Source: Pachyseris speciosa (lineage: Eukaryota > Cnidaria > Anthozoa > Scleractinia > Pachyseridae). Taken from it: 64,000 nt of DNA. Positions 10,411 through 22,580 of the stretch are shown here, piece after piece (the stretch's first letter is position 1; every line of letters begins with the position of its first letter). Made by a program: the position numbers and the translations under genes. The notes under the pieces were generated by a model that was given only the letters and a program-made list of their open reading frames with translations, was not told the origin of the DNA and searched no databases. The DNA is taken from contig JAEMWC010000038.1 in the NCBI GenBank assembly GCA_016490735.1, positions 722,001 through 786,000 of the forward strand. Reading direction: 5' to 3'.

Positions 10411-12567
10411 ACTTAGGTTACGTGTAAAAAGCAAGCACACAAACAAACACACACCAGCAGCAAAACATAAAACAACACTTTCAAAATAGGAGTAGTCAAT
10501 AGAGGAGTAATGTTCTTAATTCAGATTTCAACAGAGAAATACTGTCAGCATTCTGAATTTCTGAATGAAAGAAATTAAACAGTTTAGGTCTGGAAACTTA
10601 TTGCAAACTGTCTGATATTAGTTCTACACAGTACAGTTGCAATGTCTAGTATTGTAACGATGAATATGACTTATCAGCAAACACAGTTCTCTGAATGCAT
10701 CAGGAGGGAAGCCTTTCTTGAAAAGTAACAAACTTTCCAATTAATTTTGAAATCGGTTAACATTAGATAGTTCACCTAACTGGTGATCATAGGGTATGGA
10801 CAAATATACATGTATTTACAGCATTATTCATTCTTTTAAAGTGGGAGTACAGTAATTTAAGACATACAGTGTAGTGTAAAGCCCTGGCCAAACTACATTG
10901 TACATGTATCCAAACTATAGTCTGTGGCAAAACAAGCTACTGGTACAACTTGACGCTAAAATGTAATTTAAAACATACACTGTAGTGGAAACCAAAAGTG
11001 CTTAGCGTTAATGTTTATGGTACCAGAGCTGTTCAGTGTTCGGTGTGAAGTGAGAAAAAATCATGGAATGGTTGAGAGAACAAGCTGAAAAGGGTATGTT
11101 CCAAACCGTTTTACAGTTATCATTGCAAGATACACCCGTGTTTAGGGAGATGATTAGAATCAACAAGCCCAGATCAGTTCTCAGAAATTTTAAACGCTAT
11201 TGAACCGGACATCTGCAAAGAGAGCACGAAAATAGCAACTATTGATTGGCTAGCAGGGTGAATGTGACTTGCATCAGGATAAAGCTTTGTTGGAAGAGCG
11301 GAAACACTGCAACGTTTTTTTCATTGAGCAGAATTGTTGGGCGTAATGTTTGATCAAAAGCAAACTCTATCCAACACTTGATCTAGCAAAAATTGTTTGA
11401 CAAACATCATCCAACATGGGCGGTCAAACGGTCGAACAATCTTGCAATGTTAAATCCAACTTTGTTCAATAGTTTGACCAGGACTTAAAAGAAATCACAA
11501 GCCCATCATGCTGATGTGATCTTTTTTGTTACACTGGATCAAGGTTGCATGAGGTGGAACAAAAATTCCGAAGACGACAAAAGGTTCAATAATGGTCACA
11601 TTCCTTCATCATGCTATGTTACAGAAAGTTCTTACCTTAAAAGGTTTTACTTTTCTTTGCAACTTGAGCATACACTGTAAAGTAGTCTGCCATATACTGT
11701 ACTGCGCACATAACTACATGTATTCAGCCTGAAGATTAAAAAAACCGGATGTCAAGGCCAAGTATACACTGAACTGTACAGTTCAGAAACCAGAATGAAA
11801 ATATGAGCTTAAATATTGAAAAATATGTGCATGTTAACACAATACAAAATGCTACATTGGCCAGGCTGAAAAATTCAAAGATTCAAATCTTGAGTGCCAG
11901 AGGATGATTACTGTTATGATCTCCCAAACAATACTGTTACATGTAGATGGTCTTAGTGTAGGTCTCTGGAAAACATGATCTAGTTTTTAAGTGTTACAAG
12001 CCATGATGGCAGGCCAGAAGACAGTCTTATAATTATTTTGTATGCTCACGCATGTCAACACTGTGTCTTAACCTTCTCATGACCAAGCATCATTGCAGTT
12101 TGCAGGGATGACGCAAACATTAAGGGAGATTCTTTTTAAAGGATTGGTGTTAATGCTGCAATGGCACATGCATATATGGTTGGGCTTGGGAGTTTTACGC
12201 TTGTTCCATGAACATGAAGCCATCTTAAATGTTATTCTTTATTACACACAACAACTAGACAATCATACAGTCTGTAGGTATGAAAAACACCCCAGCAGTA
12301 ATGAAATTTCAGAAATCCAGGAGAATACACTGTAATTACAGTATGGTCTTCATTGCACATTCTCATTACAAGCCATAAACTGAAACTTGTTGAATGACTA
12401 ATTATTGTAAAAGTTAAAAAAAGGCAAAAAGAAGTGAACATACCACCTTATGATGCAAAAAAATAACTTTAAAAATTTTAGATAGTTCCACTTGCCTTTG
12501 ATCTGCTCTCATACAGTGATGGTCTCACTGACAGTTGTAATACTTGGGTGAGCTATCACTACAGTCT
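10411..12567. other. No gene recognised
   Basis: About 2.2 kb of A+T-rich sequence. A region near 11,320-11,480 has recurring GTTGG/CCAAC and TTTGAC/GTCAAAC words in both orientations, suggesting a decayed foldback repeat. Open frames (e.g. 12,093-12,335) have no recognisable content. Confidence 0.4.
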
Positions 12568-13769
12568 GTAAAAGGAGGGTCGGTACATTTCACTGACCCC
12601 CAGTCCATGGACTACCATGATGAACTACCGAAATGGACTACCTATATGGACTGCTAAATAGACTACCAAAAATGGACTACCCTTAATTACCTACCTTGAA
12701 AAAAAAATAGTGAAGTTTGGTTGTTTTCATCGATTGATCGTGATCTTCACCATCTTTTATCTTTTAAATGCTGCTGGTCAGCTGTTCTGCAGGCGTATTC
12801 ATTCGTCTCGTGTGATGGCTGACATGCTGGATGGTGAGTAAAAATTTGAATTTATAATCGTTCGTTATAGATAGGGTAGGGAAAATCACAGATATTTTGG
12901 TCTTTAAGTGCCCCCAACACTGAAATATTTTTTTTCGCTAAAATTAATCTTTGCACCTATTCAAAACGCATTGCACCTCTAATTTTTTATAACCAAATCG
13001 TGAGTTTTTACAGGCTGTAAAAGTTACGACATTAGCCGTCATCTGTCACACGATCAAGGTAGTAAGGAGCGTGGGTCTTTTCCCCAGTTAAAGTCACAAA
13101 CTGATTTTCATCGCACTGCGTCTTTGTAAACATGCATACATAATAGTCAACTGGGGAATAGACCCACGCCCCAGCTGACTTGGTCATGTACCAAATGATG
13201 CATAGTTTATCGTAAGCCCTATAAAAAAACTCTAAAGGCTGGAAATAAATGCTACATGTTTTTGGAATATGTACAAAGTATTATAAAATTATTAGCAGAA
13301 AGAATAACTATTCTTGGGGCTACATGGTAGGTGCACTTTAAATAAGGTAAGGCTTTTGGGAAGCAGGCTGCACCCCCACCCAACTTTTCAGGGAGTACCC
13401 CCCTGGGCCTGGTCATGTGATCTATTTTTGAGTTGTATCTTCTTCTGTCACTTACCATTTTGAGCATCATGACAGCCAGGCAAGGAATCATCTGGAAGAT
13501 TATAAATCAAATTTTTACTCCAGCTGCAGCCTGTCAGCCATCATGCACGACGAGTGAATGCGCCTGCAGAACAGCAGCATTTAAAAAATAATCACGATCA
13601 ATCGATGAAAACAACCAAACTTAACTAATTTTTTTTTTCAAGGTAGGTAATTAAGGGTAGTCCATTTTTGGTAGTCCATTTAGCAGTCCATATATGTAGT
13701 CCATTTCGGTAGTCCATCATGGTAGTCCATGGACTGGGGGTCAGTGAAATGTACCGACCCGTAAAAGGA
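12568..13769. mobile_element. Mutator-like foldback element, 9-bp target duplication
   Basis: GTAAAAGGA flanks it exactly on both sides (12,568-12,576 and 13,761-13,769). The element (12,577-13,760) has inverted ends of about 260 bp starting GGGTCGGTACATTTCACTGA, with a run of GGACTACC / GGTAGTCC words. Long terminal repeats plus a 9-bp duplication fit Mutator-like elements. No transposase remains. A smaller internal palindrome lies at about 13,065-13,170. A partial copy of one end is at 60,180-60,440. Confidence 0.85.
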
Positions 13770-16229
13770 GGCAAATGCCATACAATACTCAGTAGCTGTT
13801 TAGCACAACTATTGCAAAACAAAAGTACAGTGTAAGGCTCCAAGCATTTCAAATACAATCAAGCAGGATAGAGATTTATGTTTTAACACCCCAAATACTT
13901 GCCTGGACACAAGCACGGTACTTATTATGGAAAAAATAAACAGCCTTTGAAGGTCATTTGTACGTGATACATGTACAGTTGTAGTACCGGTAAATAAAGC
14001 AAGCCAACTACAGTGTAATTTAATTGACATATTACTGTATACTGTGATTGGGATAAAAATATATAGAACTATAAATTAGCTTTGTCTCTATTTCTTTTCT
14101 CATTGTAAAAAAAGTCAGGTCACTGATATGAAATCAAGCAGACTTTATTGGACGGCAGCTGTGGCCAGAATTAATTTTGTACCACAAGATTTTTTTTGTC
14201 GAGTTAGGGTTAACAGAATTAATAGTTGCATTAGCACAACAGTAGGCACTTCAATGAAGATGTGAACACTCAAACTAAAAGACCCATCTTCAGCCTTGAT
14301 GCATTACAGGGCTGTACACGCCATGACCAATAATTCATGAATTTCGTGTGACATGAAATTCCTTAAACCTTTGAAGCCCTTGTTTTATCCCACAATTAAT
14401 GGCTGCTCTGTTTTTCTCTTTGGGAAAGTTTTGTATATCTATTTGTAAATTTTGGCCCATTTTAAGTCAGAAGAGTCAAGTGTGGCAACATGATAATGGC
14501 CAATTCATACAGCATTGTTTTTTATCAAATTTAAAGTACTTACACGACATGTACTGTAACAAGAAAATGAGGTTTTATGTTGGGTGCTTTTTACCTTGAA
14601 GTTTCTACCAATTCACTGAGGGCCAACTTACTGCAATTTGGAAACCGATTTGATGATGAGTAAATTGTGTATATGTCTGGATAACTGTTTTCCTCATGTT
14701 TGATGTTTTTACTTCAAGGTCAGTTTGCATAATGGACTATGTGGCTTGGCTCCACTCTTCAGTGTCAATTCAATCTGACTTGTCATTGTGTCTCTTTATG
14801 AACTGCAATTTTCATGCCCCATTGGGCATTCTACAAAATTGTCTAAACTGAGTGATAATTTCTTTCTTGATGAGATCTCTGTGATGAGGTCTACACTGCT
14901 GTGTTGCTTTGTTTTGCTCCTACAGCTGTATGCTTTAGTGTAGAGCTAAATGTTTCCTTCCTTTAACAACAGCACAATTTCAAAACAAAAACAGATGCCA
15001 ACATTGGATCAAGGGAGAAAAATAGGCCTTTAAAATGGAAAGCTAATTTCAAAAGATGTCCACACAGTTCCATATACATAATTAAATACAATCATTGTAT
15101 TACTGTTGTGCTAACCCTGCTCCCGAAACAGAGTTTGGGTCTTACATTATTTTGTAAGTGTATACGTAATTAGTGGAGTCTTGTCATCTAATTTAGACAC
15201 TTGGAAAGCAAAATTTATAATTGAGTTTAAGTACAAGTACATTAATTTATGATCACACCAAAAGCTCACTTTGCCACCAACTACAGGTAAATCAATGGAT
15301 CTAATCAAGTGTAAGCCAGTTGAGCACCTAGTTTGCCGCAATCTTTGCTACGATTCCTTACCTGCACATGCAGTAAGCTTAACCCTTGCTTATATTAAGA
15401 ACAAACACGGTAATGAATTAGCAAGATAGCATAATTTTATACAGCTGCACGTACTACTGTAGTTATGCAATGCTTTCGAGTGGTACACATATACCGTGGA
15501 AAATACCACTAGTCTCTTGTATTTTCTTCGTATAGCAAGCTATTTGAGATACATACACCCAGCCAGTACTATATGTTGGAAATATTACAGTCTAAAATGG
15601 CCAATATGCTTACCTTTGAAATCTACAGCAGACCAAGGCAACCATCACTGAACATGGAGACCAAAAACTTGAGCCAACAGCACTCGATTACCGTGGAAGA
15701 AGCTTGCCAACCGGTCGCATATACGTTGTAAAACTATTAAATTCCATTATTCTATGATCTTGAGGTAAAAAGCCATTCGAAGTGGGAGAAATTCCTTCCA
15801 AACTGTCTTCCACGAGTCGAAGTTTGAGTTGAAACGGGCGCCAAAACTACAAATTGCCTACCGGGAATGAACTCGTTTGCGCATGCCCAAGTCTAACCCA
15901 ACTCCCTCGAGCTCCCTCTCGGTCAGAAGATAATAAAGAACAATAGTACGCAATTTCAAATCATCTACATACCTCCAGTGAAGGGCTAAGCCCAGAAAGT
16001 ATGGTTTGTCTTTCAAACGACTCTTTCGCACTTTACTACCTTTTATTTTTAAACACTTTGCCTCTCGGCCAAACGGCCAATGCTTATGGCGCCCAAAAGG
16101 GAAATCAGCCCAGCCGCTCGGGAAGCACAAACTTGGCGAGGAAATAGTTTTGAGGCCGTCCTTCTTTGCCGCGCACTGCTTCCCATTTAAAAACAAGCGC
16201 TGTTGAAATCCAAGACAAAAGCCGCACAC
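13770..16229. other. No gene recognised
   Basis: About 2.5 kb with no convincing coding signal. The 15,858-16,229 minus frame (123 codons) overlaps a plus frame and neither contains a motif I recognise. Nothing repetitive stands out. Confidence 0.4.
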
Positions 16230-16685
16230 TACCCTTTTGGAGTTATAATAACTCCAACAGTAGTAACTCAGTTAACTTAACTCCGCATCATGGGGGTTAT
16301 GTCCTGCTTGTGTCAATTTACAGAGATTTTAAAATGCTATACTTGTACCGATTTACAGAGATTTTAGTGGATAAAATAACCATAGAAAATCTTTGTAAAT
16401 GTCAAATTTACAAACATTCTTCAGAGATTTTGTTAACTCTGTAAATTTTTCAGTTTTCCTTCTTATTTCAGCAGTTAAATTTCATAATCATTTCATAAAC
16501 ATTATAAAAAGGAATACCACAAAAAGTGTATAAAATATCTATAAAAATGATTTTACAGATATTTTGTATGCCATATGTAAAAGTAGGTCAGATTTGAACT
16601 CTCATAAAAAGTCTGTAAATTTAAGATTCACAGACATTTCATTAACTCTGTAAATGGTCCAGATTTTCCAGTGATTTCTGCTGAT
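16230..16685. repeat. TTTACAGA / TCTGTAAA motif array, second copy
   Basis: Same irregular word usage as 3,070-3,720 (TTTACAGAGATTTT, CTCTGTAAAT), ending TTTTCCAGTGA, the inverted match to the start of the first array. Confidence 0.6.
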
Positions 16686-16689
16686 AGAG

Positions 16690-17480
16690 ATTCTAGGGAG
16701 CTATAAAACGACTGTGAGAAAGCTATCCATGATCTGGACTGTGAGAAAGCCGAGCTTACTGAAAAACTCTGACAATTCGAGGCGGATATTTCCAAGATTT
16801 ACAATCGAAAGTATTTAGTGTCGATAGATTTATGAAGTCAGTTTAAGATTTAGCTTTTTATTCTGGATTTCCCAATAGAGACATTTTCAAGAGTATAATT
16901 CAGTATTTAAATCCAGTAAAAGAAGGTGAAAACATTAATTATTGGCATTCACCTTCTCATGATGTAGCAAATATGAATTAGAGAAATGATGCCCCTGAAC
17001 AAGGAAGATCAAGGCAATAAGCCTGGATTAAATTAATGTTTCTAAAGGTCAGCATCATTTCAGTATGACCCTCAAGGGCAAAGATCAATGACCACATGCC
17101 TGCTGATTTTAAAGATAAATATCCTTCTACCAGGGTCATAATTGACTGCAGTGAGCTCTGCTGTCAAATGCCTAAGAGTCTTCGTTTAAACAGTGCTCTT
17201 TTTATTGCTCGTATAAAAACCAGCATACCAATCTGAAGGAGCTCATTGGAATCTCACCTGGGGGTGCCAAAACATTTATTAGTCAACTTTCCATGGGGCA
17301 CTTTTTATTGGAACTAAAGGTCAAATGACCTCTGAGGAAGTTGTGCAAACGCAACAAATTGTCTCCCTTCAAATCCACGTGGAGTGTGTGAACAACAAGA
17401 CAAAAAACTTCCACATATGGGACAGTCTAGTGCATTTACTCTGTTTAGTGTTGTCAGTCAAATGTGGTGTGTTTGTAAGC
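16690..17480 (+). pseudogene. Decayed THAP-type DDE_Tnp_4 transposase
   Basis: Reading across frameshifts and stops on the plus strand gives the usual landmarks of the cnidarian THAP/DDE_Tnp_4 (ISL2EU-type) transposases. In order these are a charged coiled-coil piece (CEKAELTEK), a VSIDRFMKS block, YWHSPSHDVA, YPSTRVIIDCSELCCQMPKS with the first catalytic Asp context, LIGISPGGAKTFISQLSMG, and QTQQIVSLQIHVECVNNKTK near the end. The segment that should hold the second Asp (normally after the SQL block) is missing. No THAP zinc finger lies directly upstream. Many stops make it non-functional. It ends about 200 bp left of the ISL2EU-like element at 17.7 kb and may come from a related copy. Confidence 0.8.
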
Positions 17481-17694
17481 ATAAGCACATAACTCGCGTA
17501 CAGGCAACATGACCATTTATTTTCAGTTTGCTGACTATTTTGAACTATTATTTCTGATTTTCTGAACTACATTTCCGAGAAAAAAAAAACTTAATTTAAA
17601 TCTCCTTTTTAGCGTTCCAAGCAAATAAAATTTTGGTTCAGTTAATCCCGGTGAATATTTTTTCTACATTTTTTGTAGTGTTGTAGTCAGCTTC
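17481..17694. other. No gene recognised
   Basis: Short A+T-rich stretch between the decayed transposase and the next element. Confidence 0.4.
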
Positions 17695-18002
17695 CCTGGG
17701 CCCAGTTGCTCGAAGCATGGTTAGCGCTAACCCGGGTTAAATACCATCTTATTACAGCTGAAGTTATAGGCTTTAAAGGTCAAATGAACCAAAATTTCGA
17801 AAACTTTTCTTTGTGTCATTTCAAAGTGACCGAACACTAAAGAGGACTACTGGAATACAAAATCACGTAGAAATTGTCCTATCTGAGCTTTTAAGGGAGT
17901 AAAACAACAGGGAGTACGGAAATATCCGAAGAACAAACGAAAACGTTTCTGAAATGGCCGCGCGCTTGACATGGAAGGAATGGAAACAAGCACGTGTTGT
18001 TG

Positions 18003-18021
18003 TGACGTCACTATTGGCGAG
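18003..18021 (+). promoter_or_regulatory. CRE + CCAAT module in left terminal repeat
   Basis: TGACGTCA (a perfect palindromic CRE/ATF site) is followed by an ATTGG inverted CCAAT box. It lies about 170 bp upstream of the ATG of the ballast-domain gene and points towards it. An identical module sits in the other terminal repeat in front of the THAP gene. Confidence 0.6.
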
Positions 18022-18177
18022 TGGATGAGGAGCTCAATGCAAAACTTATTCTTTGCGATCTGTCGAAAAGTTCTTCGTTTTAACCTTTCGTTCTCTCTTC
18101 GAAAAAGGCCGAGGAAGTCGAACATGAGGTTTTTAACGTTGAGCGGTACTAGTATGAACCAATTAATGCACTGATTA

Positions 18178-20962
18178 ATGGCAACGGAATCGTATGCTGG
18201 AACCTCCGATGACTCGTCTGACTGCAAAGAATACGATGTAAACAAGGACCGAATCGGTCAAGTGGATTGGTGAGCATTTGTTTACTCAATATACTGTAAA
18301 AGATCGCCATAGAATGGTCAATAAATACGTTGGAATCGCCCTTGAAGCATTTGCTTTGTTCTCTGTGGCGTTTAATTGTATTTTCGATGTATACTGTGAA
18401 GCCATACTTCCATGCGCTGCTGTTGTTTGATTTTCTTCTATATTAATATTCACCATACTATGAAAAGGTGGCCATAAAATTACAACTGCATGCTGTTCGC
18501 TTTCATTTCACGCATTTTATCTTCTCGCTGTGTTTTTTGTACATTTTCACTGTTTATTGTTATGCAATACCATGATTTCCATGCAGCTGTTTTTGTGAGT
18601 CCGATTTCATTCCGATGACACTGCGTGAACAATCTCAAAGACTAGATAACATGTACAATCGTTGTAACAGGGGTATCCGTGAATTGACAAAATGCCAGTG
18701 ATTAAATCTTATATGCTTTTTTTAATGAAACGTTTACTTTTCTTTACAATCTTGACTTGCACTTAAAATGCAGGTGCACTTCTGGAAACTGTGTGCCCAT
18801 GCAAACTGGGCAGGAAAGTGTCTGCTGTCGTGAAATCTCAAAGACATCTGATAAGATACCACATTCCATGTCCTGTATTACTGAGAATGAGAATTTTACT
18901 GCTGTGTGCAGCTGTTATTTAGATAACTTATAACCAGTATCTAGAGAATGAAGGCCCGATTTATAATGAGCCACTAAATGGGGATTTATATGTATGCTTG
19001 TAAACATTGTCATATTTTTTGTCAGACCATCACCAACATAAGTATATGTGTCTGGAAAAGGTTTCTGATTTTAGGTAATGCATGAATTATGTGGGATTGT
19101 CATGTAAGGAGTTCGCCTACAATTGGTGTATGTCGGTATCAAAATGGCCACGGAAAAGAGCATAGTCATAATTTTGGTCTAGAAATGAGCAGGCTTGTAA
19201 ATGGGTGGGCTGTACACTGATGCTAAACATCTCATGGCCATTAACAACCTCCCTGAAAGTTTTCCATTTGGTATATATTCTTTATCATTACACTACTTGC
19301 AATAACTTGCATGATGTCAAAGTGATTTAACATCATTGTCCCATAACTCCATCCAATCTTGATGTGGTTACTTGCACCATTTGTACAGATACATGTATTT
19401 GTCATACCACCAAAACTGCTGCCAAAACAAATCAAGCATTCCTTTAGGAATAAAAATACTTAGATGATAAATTATTATGTCCTTTGACTGTAAAATAAAA
19501 TATTGTGTAGCTCCAGAGGGTATATAATTCATGCCACTAAGAATTTTATGAACCAAATGAGGAAAAGGGTGGTGAAAATTTTGTCACCCAAGGTTTGAGA
19601 GTATGGTGAGGGTGGTAAAGGGTATTTTCGTGAGCCGTGAATTGCCTTTTTAATTTCCCGTGAAATGGCCGTTTTTTTTCCTCGTGAAATGTGATTGTCG
19701 TAATAACCGTGATCCGTGATTTTTGATTATAATTGTCTGTCAAATGAGAATCGGGTGTTAAATTGACTGTGAACTGTGATTTCGTTTCATGTTTCTTTAA
19801 TTTTGAGAGAAATTATAACAATAGATGCCATATGGTACAGTACAAACTATACTGCGTTCCATTGCAATCTGAAACGTCATTCTTGACCCTGGGCCGTGAT
19901 TGCCATGGAAACCTGTCTGGGATAGCTATGCTCATCAATGGAAACAGCCTCTGAAGGTCGCGAGATTCTACAAAATGTAACTGTTTTGATGAGTTATATG
20001 GCAGACAGTAACAAGAAATCCTTAATCCACAAGGAGAAGGTCTGTTTTTCAATGTTTGCCACGTTAAATCATGAGCCCCAAAATTAAACAATAACTGCAA
20101 GTACATTCTTACCTTATATCCTGTGTGCATTTGTTTGTTTGTGGTTGTTTTTTTTGCTGTTCACACCCTAATTTAAACTTGCATTGTACTGTAAACATTT
20201 AGTAAAAAAACATGTTCTTTCACCAATCTCGTTCCAATCCCTGATGAAGTCTGTGTGATCAGAGGAAACCAGTCGAATAGCAAAGATGTTAACAAAAGCT
20301 GTGGCTGTGTACTGTTCACTAGTTTAAAAAAAAAAACACATCAGACAAGGGAGTGCTTTGACTGTAGTTCTTCTTTTGACCAAAGTAAGGGATTGTATGT
20401 TCTATCATGTGGGAGGGTGGGCTGGAGTAATTTGGGGGAGGGTCACCGAAAAACAAAATCAACCTTAGGGGGAGGGTCATCCATTTATCAAACAGCATTT
20501 TTACTCTCAATTCAAACTTCTCAAACGTTATGGGTTCGTGGGTTTCCTTTACTGTACAGTTTCGAATGAATAAATTTTCGAAAACAATGGAAAATAGGCA
20601 AAAGGAAACTTACAACGTTTTTTATTTAAATTTTTTTTGCGGGGGGGGGGGGTGGCCTCCATTTTACTCTGACTATCTGTGAAGGGCCATGCTTTATTTT
20701 CAAGACATAAGTGGAGGGCCAAGGGTATCCTATTTAACTATTGCATAGTTAGTCCAGCCCACCCCATTTTATTGTCCGTGAAATGTGAAACAGCCGTTTT
20801 ATTTCCCGTGAAACGTGATCAAGACCCCCCCCCCTTTACCACCCTCTATGGTATTATATATAGATTGAGTACGTTTTTCCTCTTTTCTGTCAGTACATAC
20901 AGGTATGTTGCCAAAAGGCAATATACCTATTGGATACATGAGAAGCTGTCATCTTGTTTTTG
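18178..20962 (+). CDS. P2X7 ballast-domain-like transposon gene (exons, decayed)
   Basis: Three exons can be read. Exon 1 (18,178-18,269) starts MATESYAGTSDDSSDCKEYD and ends in a GTGAGC donor. Exon 2 begins at 18,774 after TGCAG; the split codon rebuilds WCTSGNC, followed by ESVCCREISK and then SCITENENFTAVC before a stop at 18,931. Exon 3 (20,894-20,962) reads YRYVAKRQYTYWIHEKL and ends at a GTAAAA donor. The WCxxGxC, CCRE and R-YVxxRQYxxW order matches the zinc-binding C-terminal domain of P2X7 receptors, which is also found in cnidarian transposon-associated proteins. Exon 1 is acidic and serine-rich, as in those relatives. The in-frame stop after exon 2 and missing later exons suggest decay. 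There is no channel-forming part. Confidence 0.7.
18934..19601. other. Intronic or intergenic sequence of the element
   Basis: No coding signal seen between the second ballast-domain exon and the nested 1.24-kb transposon. Confidence 0.4.
19602..20852. mobile_element. 1.24-kb nested element, GAGGGTGGTAAAGGG ends
   Basis: TATGGT flanks it on both sides (19,602-19,607 and 20,847-20,852). The ends are GAGGGTGGTAAAGGG and its complement. Subterminal blocks rich in TTTCCCGTGAAA and its complement occur at both ends. It sits between ballast-gene exons 2 and 3. A fragment of the same left end lies inverted at about 40,045-40,120. Runs of C or G next to the right terminus vary. No transposase found; superfamily unknown. 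Confidence 0.7.
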
Positions 20963-22133
20963 GTAAAAAAAAAAAAGAAAAAAGAAAAAAGAAAAATTAA
21001 GAGAGAGCTTTCCACGTGAAAGTACCATAGTTTTTCGGTTATAAGGTGCACTCGGCTATAAAACACACCCCAAACTCAGCAACACTTGGTAAAAAGACGT
21101 ACCATAAACTGAAAGTAACATCAGAAGGACTAGAAATACATGTGGAGCGACAACGAAGTTGTAGTAAACAGGAACAAAAAACCGTGCATAAATAAACAGC
21201 CAAAAAAGTAGAGGGAACACATTTTATTAAGTTTATGTACTTGTGACCTACGAAATAACCAAATGTTTGTAAATAAAACAAGAACGTTGCATCCTGATTC
21301 GATTCGAGCGAAATTGTCACATGCGCGGGCGAATAAAACTATAAAAACTGATTCACCTTGATTATTCAGTAGCGTAAACACTAGCGACGAGAACGCTCGA
21401 GTAACTGACCACAAATGTCAGTGCACAAAAATGGATGGATGGGCAAAGGTTTGTTTAATTTCTTAAAAAAAAACATGAGTTTCCATATCTCGCAATGGAG
21501 GTGTTTGCGATGTTAGCACTATAACTTAAGTATCACATTACAGAGCACCTGCTTTTAAGCACGTCCGATATGCAAACAGACGGCTTTGTTTTGAAAATAC
21601 TCGCGATGTTCCTTTATCTCGCATTACCAGTTTTGAACAAGTTGAATTGAAGTTCTACTTGCCGATATATCGCAAGCTAAGGCGACATAATTTATTTTCA
21701 ATTTGGAGCAATTGCCTGGCTTTCGGCTTATAAATCTGAGGCAACTTGTTCCCGTGAGGTCAAACTCCCGTCCAGGTTGCCGTGTGAAGAGGACGCTCAG
21801 TTACACCGCTTTCTAGGATATTATTATCCAACCACTAAGATCATCCTCCTTGAATGTTAACAAGCGCTTACTTTTCTGAAAGGATGCGAAGTGACAGGCT
21901 CTGGCCAAATATATTTACGGCTACTGTTCATTACGTAAATTCGATTTGTACGCCACTTATAAGAATATCAATGGTTTGCACGGACGTCTCAGCTCTTCAC
22001 ATCCCAGCAAACTTAATATAAGATCTAATTATCAGAGAGAGCACAAGGATCACTCTACTTCCAGCTATTTCAAACAAGATGGAAAATGCCTACTGCTAAC
22101 TTTCTGCCGTTTTGCAAACGCTGAGCAAATACA
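20963..22133. other. No gene recognised (inside the ISL2EU-like element)
   Basis: This is where the catalytic part of a minus-strand THAP transposase would be expected, but I find no such codons in any frame. Two minus frames near 21,039-21,414 have no recognisable content. Confidence 0.4.
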
Positions 22134-22522
22134 TTAGGAATTGCCGCTTGAAGTCGTCCCGTTATTCGGCGGTCTAGAATTGTTGTCGGTGTTGCTTCTT
22201 TTCTGGCCGTTTTTTGTTTTGGATTCCACGTTTTTATTCTTTAAAAAAGTTGGTACGGCATCATTTTTCAAGTCAGTCTTCGTGGCTTGAAAGCTGGAAC
22301 TAGCGACCTCCTTGCCACGAGATTTTGTTTGAAGATGTGTGGTGTGAAATGTAAAATGGTCTGCACAAGCGATTCCCTCTTCAGTCTTATGAGCCATTTC
22401 CTCCGTAGTTTTGGGTCATGTGGAAACTTGAAAGTACTTACTTTACACTTGGAATTGTTGCTGCAGTTTATTGCAGCACAAAAAACAGTGCTTTCCGCTA
22501 AAAAAAACGACACTAATTTCAA
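22134..22522 (-). pseudogene. THAP zinc-finger gene, frameshifted
   Basis: Read on the minus strand, the first frame gives STVFCAAINCSNNSKCKVST and then FKFPHDPKLRRKWLIRLKRE. A second frame, entered near 22,385, gives CADHF and, later, AVPTFL. Together these are the THAP signature: two N-terminal Cys, the FxFP block, the invariant Trp, Cys-x2-His-Phe, and the AVPTxF end. A single frameshift separates the halves. Downstream it becomes a Ser/Asn-rich tail (NNSRPPNNGTTSSGNS) and stops. THAP domains bind transposon ends, which fits its place near the right terminus behind the CRE module. No DDE domain follows, so only the DNA-binding part is left. Confidence 0.8.
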
Positions 22523-22561
22523 GACTCACTTGTAGTTTTTAATGTTCCCGCAATTTTTCAG

Positions 22562-22580
22562 CTCGCCAATAGTGACGTCA
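22562..22580 (-). promoter_or_regulatory. CRE + CCAAT module in right terminal repeat
   Basis: On the minus strand the 19 bases read TGACGTCACTATTGGCGAG, identical to the left module at 18,003, and point into the THAP gene about 50 bp downstream. Confidence 0.6.

Noticed and set aside
15858..16229. 123-codon minus frame
   Set aside because: Overlapped by plus-strand frames of similar quality, no motif, and no start or splice context.
17847..18245. 132-codon minus frame
   Set aside because: It is the antisense of the promoter and first exon of the ballast-domain gene.
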